Shown here piece after piece: positions 1-8,723 of a stretch of 64,000 nt of DNA (position 1 is its first letter; each line of letters starts with the position of its first letter). The notes under the pieces are model-generated. The model ran no database searches. It worked only from the letters and a program-made list of their open reading frames with translations, and was not told the origin of the DNA. The translations under genes were made by a program, and so were the position numbers. This stretch comes from Gluconacetobacter tumulisoli (lineage in GTDB: Bacteria; Pseudomonadota; Alphaproteobacteria; Acetobacterales; Acetobacteraceae): positions 62,001-126,000 of the forward strand of contig NZ_JABEQM010000002.1 in assembly GCF_014174155.1 (NCBI RefSeq), read 5' to 3'.

Positions 1-252
1 TGCCAGGTCGGCGGCATCGCGGTCCGGGTCTGCCTCCAGCACCTGCAGGTCGGGGACCAGCGCCTGCGCCTGGGCCAGGGGTTGGCCGGGCACGACCCCC
101 CGGGCGCGGGCCGCCGGATCGGCCGCGGCGATCACCTGCCGGCGCCCGTCATGCGACCGCGTGACAAGCGGCCGGTCCGGCGACAGCACATGCCGCCGCC
201 GCAGCCGCTCGACCGGCAGGAACGGCAGCCATAACGAGACGATCCGGCGCAT
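1..252 (-). CDS. imuB: ImuB, Y-family-like mutagenesis protein (partial, N-terminus only)
   Basis: The 84 visible codons read MRRIVSLWLPFLPVERL, then RPLVTRSHDGRRQVIAAAD and ARARGVVPGQPLAQAQAL. This is the N-terminal pattern of ImuB, a DNA-polymerase-Y relative without full catalytic residues that works with ImuA and DnaE2 in SOS translesion synthesis. The rest lies beyond the left edge. The ATG at 252 is chosen because the family begins within a few residues of the RRI-LWLP motif. It overlaps the end of imuA by 104 nt in another frame, so the two are co-transcribed. Whether dnaE2 follows cannot be seen. Confidence 0.85.
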   Translation of the reverse strand, partial: MRRIVSLWLPFLPVERLRRRHVLSPDRPLVTRSHDGRRQVIAAADPAARARGVVPGQPLAQAQALVPDLQVLEADPDRDAADLA

Positions 253-958
253 CCCCGGCCTCCACGATCCAGGACCCCGGCCGGCCACCCCGGCACCGCA
301 GCAGATCCACCGACCAGCGCGCGGCCCCGACGCCCCGCACCCCGGGAGATCCCGCGATCGCACCGACCGACGGCAGGGCGGCGATGCGCCAGCGGGTGGC
401 GCTGGCCGTCGGCTGGAACAGGGTGCGATCATCCGGCCGCCGCGACCGGCGAATCAGGAAGCAGGTGGCGCCCGATCCCTCGGCCGCCAGTTGCAGGCGG
501 CGTGACGCCGTCAGCGACAGCGCGCCCTCCAGTTCCGCCACCACCGCCGCCACGCCACGGGCCCGCACCGAATCCTCGCAGACCGCCAGCACATCCTCCC
601 GCCCGGCCGCGACACACAGCAGCCGGCCCGGATCGACCCCGGCCCGGGCCAGCCCATCCGCATGCACATCGAACAGGCCGGTCCCGATCCAGACCACGGG
701 ACCGCCCCCTTTCCCCAGCACATGGGCAACGAACCGCGCCGGCAGGACCGCCAGCGCCATGTCCCCGCCCTGGCCGATCACCTCATGTACCGCGCCCCGC
801 GACAGGCCGCCGCGCAGATGCCGGTCGATTTCGGGCACCGCCAGCCCCCAGGGCGCCGGACCGTCACCCAACCCGGCGTCGGGGGCGGCCTGCCGCTCCA
901 TCCGGGCGATCTGCCCGCGCAGGCGCTCCAGCATGTCGGTTCGATCCGTTCTCGTCAT
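149..958 (-). CDS. imuA: ImuA, RecA-like SOS mutagenesis protein
   Basis: The 269-residue protein starts MTRTDRTDMLERLRGQI, followed by the conserved GLSRGAVHEVIG segment and a RecA-like core with degenerate nucleotide-binding features. ImuA bridges RecA and ImuB during damage-induced mutagenesis. The ATG at 958 is preceded by GGAGG a few bases away; a longer in-frame opening to 1084 is ignored because it lacks a ribosome site and would cover the SOS box. The last 35 codons overlap imuB, so the extreme C-terminus (very Ala-rich) may be dispensable. Transcription is predicted to be LexA-controlled through the box 18 bp upstream. Confidence 0.85.
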   Translation of the reverse strand: MTRTDRTDMLERLRGQIARMERQAAPDAGLGDGPAPWGLAVPEIDRHLRGGLSRGAVHEVIGQGGDMALAVLPARFVAHVLGKGGGPVVWIGTGLFDVHADGLARAGVDPGRLLCVAAGREDVLAVCEDSVRARGVAAVVAELEGALSLTASRRLQLAAEGSGATCFLIRRSRRPDDRTLFQPTASATRWRIAALPSVGAIAGSPGVRGVGAARWSVDLLRCRGGRPGSWIVEAGDAPDRLVMAAVPAGRAAAAAACAVAGPAACHAVA

Positions 959-975
959 TCCCCCCTCCGGGGTTG

Positions 976-990
976 GAACATATAGAGAAC
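976..990 (-). promoter_or_regulatory. LexA (SOS) box, GTTC-N7-GTTC, upstream of imuA
   Basis: On the leftward strand the sequence reads GTTC, TCTATAT, GTTC, an exact match to the alphaproteobacterial LexA consensus GTTC-N7-GTTC. It lies 18 bp upstream of the imuA ATG, where LexA would block transcription of imuA-imuB until DNA damage. Confidence 0.85.
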
Positions 991-1753
991 ATAAATGCAG
1001 GAGGGAAGTGGAATCCCGCTCAAGGCGTTGCGATCGGGTAACCAGCCCAGGGCCGCCGACCGCGCCGAAGGCGACGTGTCGCACAACACGCGCGCCTTCC
1101 CCGAGGACGGGTACGGCACCAACGCCTCGGCCTCACCATGGACCGCCAGCCAGACGACGTTCCAACAGGGGCTGACGACCAATTTCAGCATCTATAGCCT
1201 GTTCAACAGGACCTGTGTCGCCACGACGGGCGCAACACTTTCGCAAAACAGCGCCGTCTATGATTAATATACTGCGGATTACAGCATTTATTGAAAAACG
1301 AATATTCAACGACACCGGCATCTGCCGGACACTTCATACACAACACGAAATCGAATAGCCGATCCAATTCGTAAGTTGTACATCATCCCTGAATTGATTT
1401 CGTCGAAGATCGTTTCAAATGTCTACACGAAGATCACAAACTTATTTTTGCACACTATCATGAAAAATCATGAAAATAACATATATTATCCGACATTGGA
1501 TTTTTCAAATCCTGGATATCTCCGTCGTTTCCCATCCGCCGAATGCAGGATGCTCCACGTGGAAAACAACTGCCAGACCAATCTGTTTCTGGAGGAGCAC
1601 ATCATAGGCCAGCAGCCTCGAACCAGAACCATTCGAAATTATCGAACGGTTCGATAAAGAAAATACATTGGAATGCTTGAAGCACGGCGGGCAGGTTCGT
1701 CCAACGGGCAGGAACGCCAGGCCTCTCTTGCCGCAGCCAGAAAGGCACTCGTC
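991..1753. other. Gene-free region, AT-rich from about 1190 to 1670
   Basis: About 760 bases between imuA and the FAD protein hold no recognisable gene. The stretch from about 1190 to 1670 is visibly AT-rich compared with everything around it, with runs such as TTATTTTTGC and ATGAAAATAAC. Short open frames exist in both directions, but their translations have no family resemblance and no ribosome site. A 16-mer at 1551-1566 (TGCTCCACGTGGAAAA) resembles a parS site at 14 of 16 positions. The AT-rich part may carry the promoter of the downstream gene or be a remnant of transferred DNA. Confidence 0.5.
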
Positions 1754-3118
1754 ATGTCCGGGTTGGAAGTGAATTGTCCGCCACATATTGCCATCGTCGG
1801 TGGCGGCGCCAGCGGCGTTCTCCTGGCCTGGAACCTGGCCCGGCAGGCAAGTCGCCCTGTGGTGACGCTGATTGATCCGGCGGACGAGCCGGGCCTGGGG
1901 CTGGCCTATGCCACCCCGTGCCTGCGTCATCTGCTCAATGTCCGCAATGACGGCATGAGCGCCACCCCGGACGCTCCGCACCATTTCCTGGCCTGGCTGC
2001 GCGTCCATGTCGATCCGCAGGCCCGGGCCGACGGCTTCACGCCCCGCGCGATCTTTGGTCGTTATCTGCGCGCGCTGTATGCCGCAGCCAACCCGACCCA
2101 TCTGCGCGGCCAAATCGTCGATTATCACGCGGAGGACCGGGGCGGACGTCTGACCCTTGCGGACGGACGTCTGCTCAGGGCCGACGCCATCGTGCTTGCG
2201 ACCGGGAATTTCGATCCGGCCCCGCTGGCCGCAGTCAGTGACGCGGCACGCGCGGCCGGCGTCTATCATCACAATGCCTGGGATGACGCATTTTACGACG
2301 GCATCGGACCGGACGATCCGGTCGCCCTGATCGGCACAGGCCTGACCGCGGTGGACGTCATGCTGCGCCTGCGCGACGGCGGCCATCGCGGCACGATCAC
2401 GGCGGTGTCCCGCCACGGGCTGCTGCCCAACCGGCACGCCCCCTGCGAGACAGACGGGACACCCCCCTTTGCCGATGACGTGATGCCAACCGCGCGGGCC
2501 TATCTGCGCGCCTTTCGCACGGCGCTTCGCCGGCATATGCCCTGGCGCGCCATCGTCGACGGGCTGCGCAGCCGGACCAATGATCTGTGGATGGCGCTGC
2601 CCGAGACCGAACAACGCCGGTTCCGTCGCCATCTGCAACGCCGCTGGGACATCTTGCGGCACCGCATCGCGCCGCCGGTCGCCATCGCGATCGACGCCGA
2701 ACGCGCGGCGGGAACATTGGTGATCCGGAAGGGATATGTGGACGGCGTCACGATGGAAGACGGCCAGCCCGTCGTGACCTTGCGCACCCTGCAGGGTCCC
2801 GTATCCGTTCGCGCGGCCCATGTCGTGAACTGCACGGGTCCCGACATGAATTATCGCCGGGTCGCCTCCCCGCTGCTGCGATCCCTGCTGGCGCGACAGA
2901 TCGTCATGCCCGGACGACTCGGGGGCGGGCTGATCTGCGATCGCGACGGCGCGCTGGTGGATGGGCGGGGACAGGTATCCGACCGGCTGTTCACGCTCGG
3001 CCCGGCCCGTCTGGGAGTGCTGTTCGAATCCATCGCCATTCCCGAAATTCGCCGGCAGGCGGCCGACCTGGCCACAACCCTGACGCGACGGCGCACGGAC
3101 ACGGCGGGGACGGCATGA
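1754..3118 (+). CDS. FAD/NAD(P)-binding protein (NAD_binding_9 type)
   Basis: The 454-residue product has an N-terminal dinucleotide fold IAIVGGGASGVLLAWNL and then GLGLAYATPCLRHLLNVR, both typical of the FAD/NAD(P)-binding family with PF13454. A second nucleotide segment VALIGTGLTAVDVMLRL lies near residue 190, and NCTGPDMNY near 365. Family members are flavoprotein monooxygenase-like or ornithine-N-hydroxylase-like, mostly without known substrate; none can be assigned here. The ATG at 1754 has AGAAAGG upstream, so 27 earlier in-frame codons are left out. A LysR regulator starts 100 bp downstream on the same strand. Confidence 0.75.
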   Translation: MSGLEVNCPPHIAIVGGGASGVLLAWNLARQASRPVVTLIDPADEPGLGLAYATPCLRHLLNVRNDGMSATPDAPHHFLAWLRVHVDPQARADGFTPRAIFGRYLRALYAAANPTHLRGQIVDYHAEDRGGRLTLADGRLLRADAIVLATGNFDPAPLAAVSDAARAAGVYHHNAWDDAFYDGIGPDDPVALIGTGLTAVDVMLRLRDGGHRGTITAVSRHGLLPNRHAPCETDGTPPFADDVMPTARAYLRAFRTALRRHMPWRAIVDGLRSRTNDLWMALPETEQRRFRRHLQRRWDILRHRIAPPVAIAIDAERAAGTLVIRKGYVDGVTMEDGQPVVTLRTLQGPVSVRAAHVVNCTGPDMNYRRVASPLLRSLLARQIVMPGRLGGGLICDRDGALVDGRGQVSDRLFTLGPARLGVLFESIAIPEIRRQAADLATTLTRRRTDTAGTA

Positions 3119-3218
3119 AAGCCGGCACGACACCGCCCGTCCCGGCCGTTGTTCCACGCGCCAGGACATGCGACCTGTCGCCGTGCCCTTTCTGGCCTTC
3201 CCGGATCACGAACCACGC

Positions 3219-4091
3219 ATGACACTGGAACAATTGCGGATCTTCGTCGCCGTCGCGGAACGCGAGCATGTGACGCGCGCGGCCCAGGCCCTGCGCCTGA
3301 CCCAGTCTGCGGTCAGCCACGCCGTCACGTCGCTGGAACAGGCGTTCCGGGTGCGGCTGTTCAGCCGCGTCGGGCGCGGCATCGAACTGACCGAAGCGGG
3401 TCGCCTGTTCCTGGACGACGCGCGCGCGGTCCTGGCCCAGGCGGAGGGCGCGCGCCTGCGGCTGGCCGACCTGGGCGCCCTGCGCGGCGGCGTGCTGCAT
3501 ATCCATGCCAGCCAGACCATCGCGAGCTACTGGCTGCCGAGCCGGCTGAATATCTTTCACGCCCGCTATCCTGCCGTCGAGATCCGCCTGACCATCGCCA
3601 ATACGGTCGAGGTCTGCCGGGCGGTGCATCAGGGGCTTGCCACGATCGGGCTGGTCGAAGGCGAGGTCGGCGACCCGATGCTGGACAGCCGCACCGTCGC
3701 ACGGGACCAGATGGTCCTGGTCGTGGCCCCCCACCACCCCTGGGTGCTGAAGCCTCCCAAACGGCCGGCCGGCCTGACAAGAAGCACCTGGATCCTGCGG
3801 GAAAGCGGATCCGGCACCCGATCGGAATTCGAGGCCGCGCTACGCCACCTGGGTGTCGCGCCCATCGAGCTGCGCGTCGCCATGGAACTGCCGTCGAACG
3901 AGGCGGTGCGCGCCGCCGTCGAGAGCGGGGACGCCGCGACCGTCCTCTCGGCGTCCGTCGTCGCCGGCGCGCTGGAGGCCGGGTTGCTGCATCGCGTGCC
4001 GCTGGACCTGCCGGAACGACGCTTTGCGCTGGTCTGGCACCGGGAACGGGCCATCGGCCCCAGCGGGGAAGCCTTCGCCGCGCTGCTGTAG
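3219..4091 (+). CDS. LysR-family transcriptional regulator
   Basis: The 290-residue protein opens with MTLEQLRIFVAVAERE and the winged helix-turn-helix TRAAQALRLTQSAVSHAV, followed by a periplasmic-binding-like effector domain (GGVLHIHASQTIASYWLPS, ILRESGSGTRSEF). The ESGSGTR motif resembles CysB/CbbR-type effector domains, but the ligand cannot be named. The start at M in MTLEQL is chosen because LysR proteins begin just before the helix-turn-helix. It follows the FAD protein on the same strand and converges with the SDR gene. Confidence 0.85.
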   Translation: MTLEQLRIFVAVAEREHVTRAAQALRLTQSAVSHAVTSLEQAFRVRLFSRVGRGIELTEAGRLFLDDARAVLAQAEGARLRLADLGALRGGVLHIHASQTIASYWLPSRLNIFHARYPAVEIRLTIANTVEVCRAVHQGLATIGLVEGEVGDPMLDSRTVARDQMVLVVAPHHPWVLKPPKRPAGLTRSTWILRESGSGTRSEFEAALRHLGVAPIELRVAMELPSNEAVRAAVESGDAATVLSASVVAGALEAGLLHRVPLDLPERRFALVWHRERAIGPSGEAFAALL

Positions 4092-4170
4092 CCGGCGCGT
4101 CCCACGCCGGGGCAGCGAAAGCAAGGGCGCCAGCGAATGGAACGCCAGCGGCGGGAAGCCCAACCTTCCT

Positions 4171-5037
4171 TTAGCCGTGGGGCCCGTTGCGCTTCAGGAA
4201 CCGCCGATACCCCCGCCGGCCGCTGCGGGTCAGCAGCGGAAGGGACAGGCGCAGCACGCCGGGCAGCAGCAGGCAGAGATTGGCGAACAGGCCGTCCAGG
4301 GGGGGCAGGAATACCTCGCGCCGGGGCCGGCGGCAGACCGCGACGATCCGCCGCGCCACGTCCGCGGGGGCGGCGGGCGGGCTGACGAAATTGAGGACGG
4401 ATCCCCCTTCCGCCATTTCCCGCCGCAGCATCGGCGTATCGACCGCCCCGGGAAAGACGGACGACACGCGGATGCCGCGCGGGCGCACATCCAGTGCCAG
4501 CGACAGGGCATAGCCGCGCAACCCGAACTTGGTCGCGGCATAGACCCCGCTGCCTTGCAGGGGCATCACGCCGGCCATGGAATTGACGAACACGACGTGG
4601 CCGCCGCGCGGCATCCGCGCCAGCAGCCGCGACGTCAACAGGATCGGCGCCGTCAGGTTGACGGCGACCTGCGCCGCCACGCCGTCGCCGCACAGGCCGT
4701 CGCCCTGGCCCGGGCTGATGACCCCGGCGCAATGGACCAGCAGCATGACCGGATCGTCCCCCGCCGCGATGTCGGCCGCCGCCTGGGCGATGGATTCCAC
4801 CCGGGCCAGATCGCAGGACACGGTCGTGACATGCTCCCCCCATGCGGGGCCGCCGGACGAAACGCCGGGCGAAGCGGCGCGCCCGCGCGCCAGAATCGTC
4901 ACGCGATAGCCGGAACCGACCAGAAGGGCGACCACCTCGCGCCCGATTCCTCCGGTCGCCCCGGTCACGACGGCCAGGGGACGGGAAGCCGGGGGACTGA
5001 CGGCCAGGGAGTGGGCCGGGTCCGGTCGTTCAGACAT
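4171..5037 (-). CDS. Short-chain dehydrogenase/reductase (SDR)
   Basis: The 288-residue protein has the SDR cofactor motif VTGATGGIG near residue 27, a HCAG variant of the NNAG motif, the serine in FVNSMAG and the catalytic YAATK. A C-terminal extension of about 60 residues with a hydrophobic stretch (LFANLCLLLPGVLRLSLPLL) suggests membrane association, as in lipid-acting SDRs. The substrate is unknown. It begins 12 bp after the histidine kinase stop, so it is probably the third gene of the response regulator/kinase operon. An in-frame GTG three codons upstream is the alternative start. Confidence 0.8.
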   Translation of the reverse strand: MSERPDPAHSLAVSPPASRPLAVVTGATGGIGREVVALLVGSGYRVTILARGRAASPGVSSGGPAWGEHVTTVSCDLARVESIAQAAADIAAGDDPVMLLVHCAGVISPGQGDGLCGDGVAAQVAVNLTAPILLTSRLLARMPRGGHVVFVNSMAGVMPLQGSGVYAATKFGLRGYALSLALDVRPRGIRVSSVFPGAVDTPMLRREMAEGGSVLNFVSPPAAPADVARRIVAVCRRPRREVFLPPLDGLFANLCLLLPGVLRLSLPLLTRSGRRGYRRFLKRNGPHG

Positions 5038-5049
5038 GTTGCTCACACT

Positions 5050-6441
5050 CTATTCCCTGGTTGTTCCTGGCCGGTCCTGCGTCCCGCCAGGGTCGGATAA
5101 GGCGATATGGGGCAGTACGATCGTACAGCGCAAACCGGGCCGGTTGTCCGACAGGGTGATGGTCCCGCGATGCAGGTGCACGATCGCCCGGACCAGGCTC
5201 AGCCCCAGGCCGCTGCCCGGCACCGAGCGGCTGCTGTCGAGGCGTACGAAGCGGTGGAAGACACGTTCGCGGCTGCCGGACGGAATGCCGCCGCCATTAT
5301 CGGCCACGACCAGCGTGACCCGGTCGCCGGCCGCCCTGCCGCCGATGGTGATCCGGCTGCCCTCCGGCGTATGGTTGACGGCGTTTTCCACCAGGTTGGA
5401 CAGCATCTGCATCAGCAGGACCGGATCGCCGGCGACCGTCCCCGACATCGGGGAGGCGACGACCAGGGCCTGATGCCGGTCCTCGGCCGCCGGGCCATAA
5501 AGTTCGGCCACCTGCGTCGTCAGGCTGTCGAGATCGACCGGCATCAGGGTGTCGGTCGCGATCCCGCCCTCGATCCGCGACAGGCGCAGGAGCGAGGAAA
5601 AGATCTCCAGCGCCAGGTCGAGGTCACCGACCGCATCGTCGATCGCCGCCCGGAATCCGTCGGGCGTATGGTCGGCAAGGGATGCGGTCTCCAACCTCTG
5701 GCGCAGGTGCGACAGCGGACGGCGCATGTCGTGCGCGATGTCGTTGGACACCTGCCGCAGGCTGGCGATCAGCCGTTCGTTCTGTTCCAGCATCGCATTC
5801 AGGCTGTGGGCGAGATGGTCGAATTCGTCGTCCGCTCCCTGGTAGGGAATCCGCTGCGATATATCGCCCCCCATGATCCGGCGGGCGGTCACGCTGATCG
5901 TCTCGATCCGCCGCAGGATCGTGGCACTCAGGATCAGCCCGCCGCCGATGCCCAGGACGGAAAAGCCGCACAGGCTCCAGATCACGATCGTCCGGATGTC
6001 GCGCCGCAGCCGGCTCAGCGGCGACGCATCGATGCCCACGAAGAAATAGCCGCCATCCGCCAGAACGACCCCTTCGCCATAGACCGGGATGTCGTTCGAT
6101 CCATACGGCAGCCGGTGCGCCCAGGACAGCCAGCGGCTGCCGGGAACCGGGCGAAGATGCAGCATGTTGCCGGCCAGGATCGCGCCGGACGCATCCTGCA
6201 GCAGATAGAAGAAATCGGGCTCGTGCCGGACCAGGTTCCGGACGACGGGCAGCACATGCCCCAGATCCTGTCCCCCCGCCGCCGACAGGACCTCCGCCCG
6301 CTCGGTCGCGACGGCGCGGCGGATCTGACGTTGCAGCGAGCGCTGGCTGTGCAGGCCCGACAGCAGGATGACCAGCATGCCCGACAGCATCAGGAAACCC
6401 GCGAACAGAATGACGATTCGGAACGAGAGACTGGAAACCAT
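5050..6441 (-). CDS. Two-component sensor histidine kinase
   Basis: The 463-residue membrane kinase has a first transmembrane helix (FRIVILFAGFLMLSGMLVIL), a periplasmic sensor of about 120 residues, and a second helix (IRTIVIWSLCGFSVLGIGG). A HAMP domain follows, then the H-box NDIAHDMRRPLSHLR, N-box NLVENAVNHTPEG, G1 DNGGGIP and G2 GSGLGLSLV. This is a complete HisKA/HATPase kinase. The ATG start is preferred; a TTG 16 codons upstream would overlap the response regulator end by 23 nt. It acts with the adjacent OmpR-type regulator; the stimulus is unknown. Confidence 0.9.
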   Translation of the reverse strand: MVSSLSFRIVILFAGFLMLSGMLVILLSGLHSQRSLQRQIRRAVATERAEVLSAAGGQDLGHVLPVVRNLVRHEPDFFYLLQDASGAILAGNMLHLRPVPGSRWLSWAHRLPYGSNDIPVYGEGVVLADGGYFFVGIDASPLSRLRRDIRTIVIWSLCGFSVLGIGGGLILSATILRRIETISVTARRIMGGDISQRIPYQGADDEFDHLAHSLNAMLEQNERLIASLRQVSNDIAHDMRRPLSHLRQRLETASLADHTPDGFRAAIDDAVGDLDLALEIFSSLLRLSRIEGGIATDTLMPVDLDSLTTQVAELYGPAAEDRHQALVVASPMSGTVAGDPVLLMQMLSNLVENAVNHTPEGSRITIGGRAAGDRVTLVVADNGGGIPSGSRERVFHRFVRLDSSRSVPGSGLGLSLVRAIVHLHRGTITLSDNRPGLRCTIVLPHIALSDPGGTQDRPGTTRE

Positions 6442-6466
6442 CCGGACGATCGCGGCGACCCGGCCC

Positions 6467-7216
6467 CTAGCCGGCGGGAATGCTGCCAAGATCGACGTCC
6501 CTCATCACATAGCCCGCGCCACGGATGGTCTGGATCAATTGCCGCCCGTCCTGCCCCAGCTTGTCGCGCAGGCGGCTGATATGGGTTTCGACGATATTCG
6601 TGCGGACCGGGAAATCCACGTTCCAGGCATAATGCAGCAGCATCTGTCGGGAAAGGACCGTATCCGGATTTCGCATGAAATATTCAAGAATCTTCACTTC
6701 CTGCGGCTGCAACTGGATCTTCCCGCCATCGCGCGTGACCTCCCGCGTCAGAAGGTCGAGCACGACCCCCGCCACCCGCAGGGCGGTCACGTGCCGCGCC
6801 GGACCGACCCGGCGCAGCAGCACGGCGACGCGCGCCGCCAGTTCCCGCACGGCGAACGGCTTGACCAGGTAATCGTCCGCCCCGCTGCGCAATCCGCCGA
6901 CGCGGCTGCTGACCCCGTCCATCGTCGTCAGGAAGATGATCGGGACGCGACTCCCGGCCTCGCGCAGGCGGGTCAGGATGGATAGCCCGTCCATGCCCGG
7001 CAGCATCCGGTCCAGCACGATCGCATCCCATTCCCGGGCGAAGGCCATGGACAGGCCGTCGGTCCCGTTCCCCGCGATGGTGACGGCCATCCCCTCCCGC
7101 CCCAGCCCGTCGCGGACATAGGCGGCGGTACCGGGATCGTCCTCGACCAGCAGCAGGCGGGCCGTCGCACCGATGCCCGTCACGATCTCATGCCCGACAC
7201 GATCCGGGTTCTCCAT
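6467..7216 (-). CDS. OmpR-family response regulator
   Basis: The 249-residue regulator has a receiver domain with the acidic pocket LLLVEDD, phospho-acceptor Asp in IVLDRMLPGMDG, the Thr in FLTTMDG and the Lys in DDYLVKPF. The C-terminal winged helix ends TNIVETHISRLRDKL and IQTIRGAGYVM. The ATG at 7216 gives an 18-residue lead before the receiver; the upstream extension has no support. It is the first gene of a leftward operon with the kinase and an SDR. Two near-identical 17-mers in the upstream gap are candidate binding sites. Confidence 0.9.
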   Translation of the reverse strand: MENPDRVGHEIVTGIGATARLLLVEDDPGTAAYVRDGLGREGMAVTIAGNGTDGLSMAFAREWDAIVLDRMLPGMDGLSILTRLREAGSRVPIIFLTTMDGVSSRVGGLRSGADDYLVKPFAVRELAARVAVLLRRVGPARHVTALRVAGVVLDLLTREVTRDGGKIQLQPQEVKILEYFMRNPDTVLSRQMLLHYAWNVDFPVRTNIVETHISRLRDKLGQDGRQLIQTIRGAGYVMRDVDLGSIPAG

Positions 7217-7299
7217 TCCATAGGGTCCGGCCCGACGGCACATGACAACGGCACCGACGATAGAAGCCGCCCGCCCCCCACGAAAGGGTGGCCGCGACA

Positions 7300-7316
7300 G
7301 ATTGGGATTTTTTAAC
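7300..7316 (+). repeat. 17-bp direct repeat, copy 1
   Basis: GATTGGGATTTTTTAAC differs from the second copy at one base. It lies 84 bp upstream of the response-regulator ATG in the gap between divergent genes. The gap (7217-7634) holds no other recognisable gene or RNA. Confidence 0.6.
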
Positions 7317-7493
7317 AGGCTGCCGAAAGGACCGGCCTGGCCGGCTTGCCGGCCTTGGCGACGACGGAACTTTCGCCTTGATGGCGTCATCGATCGGCCG
7401 GGAAAGATGGGTCCTGGCCTCCCCACACCGCGAATCATCGGGCAGGCCGCCGATACACGGCAGCCGTCGCTCAACGCCCCGCCCCCAAGACCG

Positions 7494-7510
7494 GATTGGG
7501 ATGTTTTAAC
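7494..7510 (+). repeat. 17-bp direct repeat, copy 2
   Basis: GATTGGGATGTTTTAAC is the second copy, 194 bp from the first in the same orientation and 124 bp before the TauE-type gene. The pair may be sites for the adjacent OmpR-type regulator, linking its autoregulation to the exporter gene. That role is inference. Confidence 0.6.
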
Positions 7511-7634
7511 CTGATTCCGGCAGCGCCGGACGTCATGATGCAGCCGTTAACGGACCGCCTCGCCGTCGCCCCCGCGACATGCGGCCCCAGGCCTTGCCCC
7601 AGTCCGGGGCCCCGGACCATGGAGATTGAACCGC

Positions 7635-8600
7635 ATGCTCGTCTGGTGCCTGATCCTTCTCGCGTCGGTCCTCGCCTTCTGCCTCAGCACCGTATCGGGC
7701 GGCGGCGCGGGGCTGGTCCTGATGCCATTGCTGGGCCTGGTCGTTCCGGCGGCGCAGGTGCCCGCCACCCTGTCGATCGGCGCGGCGGCCAGTTCGCTGG
7801 CCCGCATCGCCACATTCCGCCGATCCATCCGCTGGGCGGTGGTCCGGCGATTCGTCCCCGCCGCCCTGCCCTTCGCGGCATTGGGCGCCTGGGGGTTGAG
7901 CCGCATGAACCCGGCCTATCTGGATGTGCTGCTGGGCCTGTTCCTGATGGGCAATTTGCCGCTTCTGTTCCGCACGCCGGGACCGGTTTCCGACCGGCCG
8001 ATCCGGCCGTCCTGGCTGGTCGCGACGGGGGCGGCGGCCGGTTTCCTGTCCGGCTTCACCGGGGCGGTGGGGCTGGTCTTCAACGGGTTCTATCGCCGCC
8101 TGGGCCTGCGCAAGGAGGAAATCGTCGCGACCCGGGCCGCGAACGAGATCCTGCTGCACCTGATGAAGCTGGGCCTGTACGCGGGCTTCGGGCTGCTGAC
8201 GACCCGGGCGGTGACCGTCGGGCTGGCGGTGGCGATGGCGGCAATCCTGTCGTCGGTCCTGATGCGCCACGTCCTGCCGCGCATGCACGACCACCTGTTC
8301 CGCCATATCGGCCATGCCGCGACGGTGGCCGCCGGTGTCGGGATGCTGGCCCTGGCCGGCGGCCAGATCGTCCGGCAGGATGGGATGAGCCTGCATTACG
8401 GGCAGGACGCGTCCGAGTTCGGGGCCTCGCTCTCCTGGCGGCGGCATGTCTTTTCGATCGCGCTGGAACATCATGACGAGATCGAACTGAGCCATACGGT
8501 CCGCGCCATCGCCACCGGACATGACGGCCTGATCCGGAACCCGACCTATCTGCTCCATGTCTCTCCCCGGACGGGTATCCGTCCCGATACCCGCGTCTGA
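7635..8600 (+). CDS. TauE/SafE-family membrane exporter with C-terminal extension
   Basis: The 321-residue protein carries about eight hydrophobic helices and the family's two glycine-rich repeats (STVSGGGAGLVLMPLLG and AGFLSGFTGAVGLVFNGF), as in TauE/SafE sulfite, taurine or organosulfonate exporters. The last roughly 65 residues (from GQDASEFGASLSW) are polar, unlike the usual compact family end, and probably cytosolic. The ATG at 7635 has GGAG 10 bp upstream; an in-frame TTG three codons earlier lies too close to that site. The transported anion is unknown. Confidence 0.75.
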   Translation: MLVWCLILLASVLAFCLSTVSGGGAGLVLMPLLGLVVPAAQVPATLSIGAAASSLARIATFRRSIRWAVVRRFVPAALPFAALGAWGLSRMNPAYLDVLLGLFLMGNLPLLFRTPGPVSDRPIRPSWLVATGAAAGFLSGFTGAVGLVFNGFYRRLGLRKEEIVATRAANEILLHLMKLGLYAGFGLLTTRAVTVGLAVAMAAILSSVLMRHVLPRMHDHLFRHIGHAATVAAGVGMLALAGGQIVRQDGMSLHYGQDASEFGASLSWRRHVFSIALEHHDEIELSHTVRAIATGHDGLIRNPTYLLHVSPRTGIRPDTRV

Positions 8601-8723
8601 AAGACTGACGACCGTCCGGGGCCGCACGCACCGCCCCCCTGTCCGCCGGAAGCATCCCCGCCGAAGATTGCACAGGCATCGCGCGCCCATTAGGCATGCG
8701 GAACCCCTGTCTCGAGGATCTTC

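Noticed and set aside
1376-1657. Small open frame in the AT-rich gap (93 codons, plus strand)
   Set aside because: No ribosome site and no family resemblance, and it lies inside an AT-rich non-coding stretch.
1505-3169. Long open frame (554 codons) antisense to the FAD protein gene
   Set aside because: Gln/Arg/Gly-rich translation typical of GC-rich antisense frames; the plus-strand gene has clear motifs.
4092-4110. CCGGCG/CGCCGG hairpin after the first lysR gene as a terminator
   Set aside because: Stem of only six pairs with no T-run; common by chance in GC-rich DNA.
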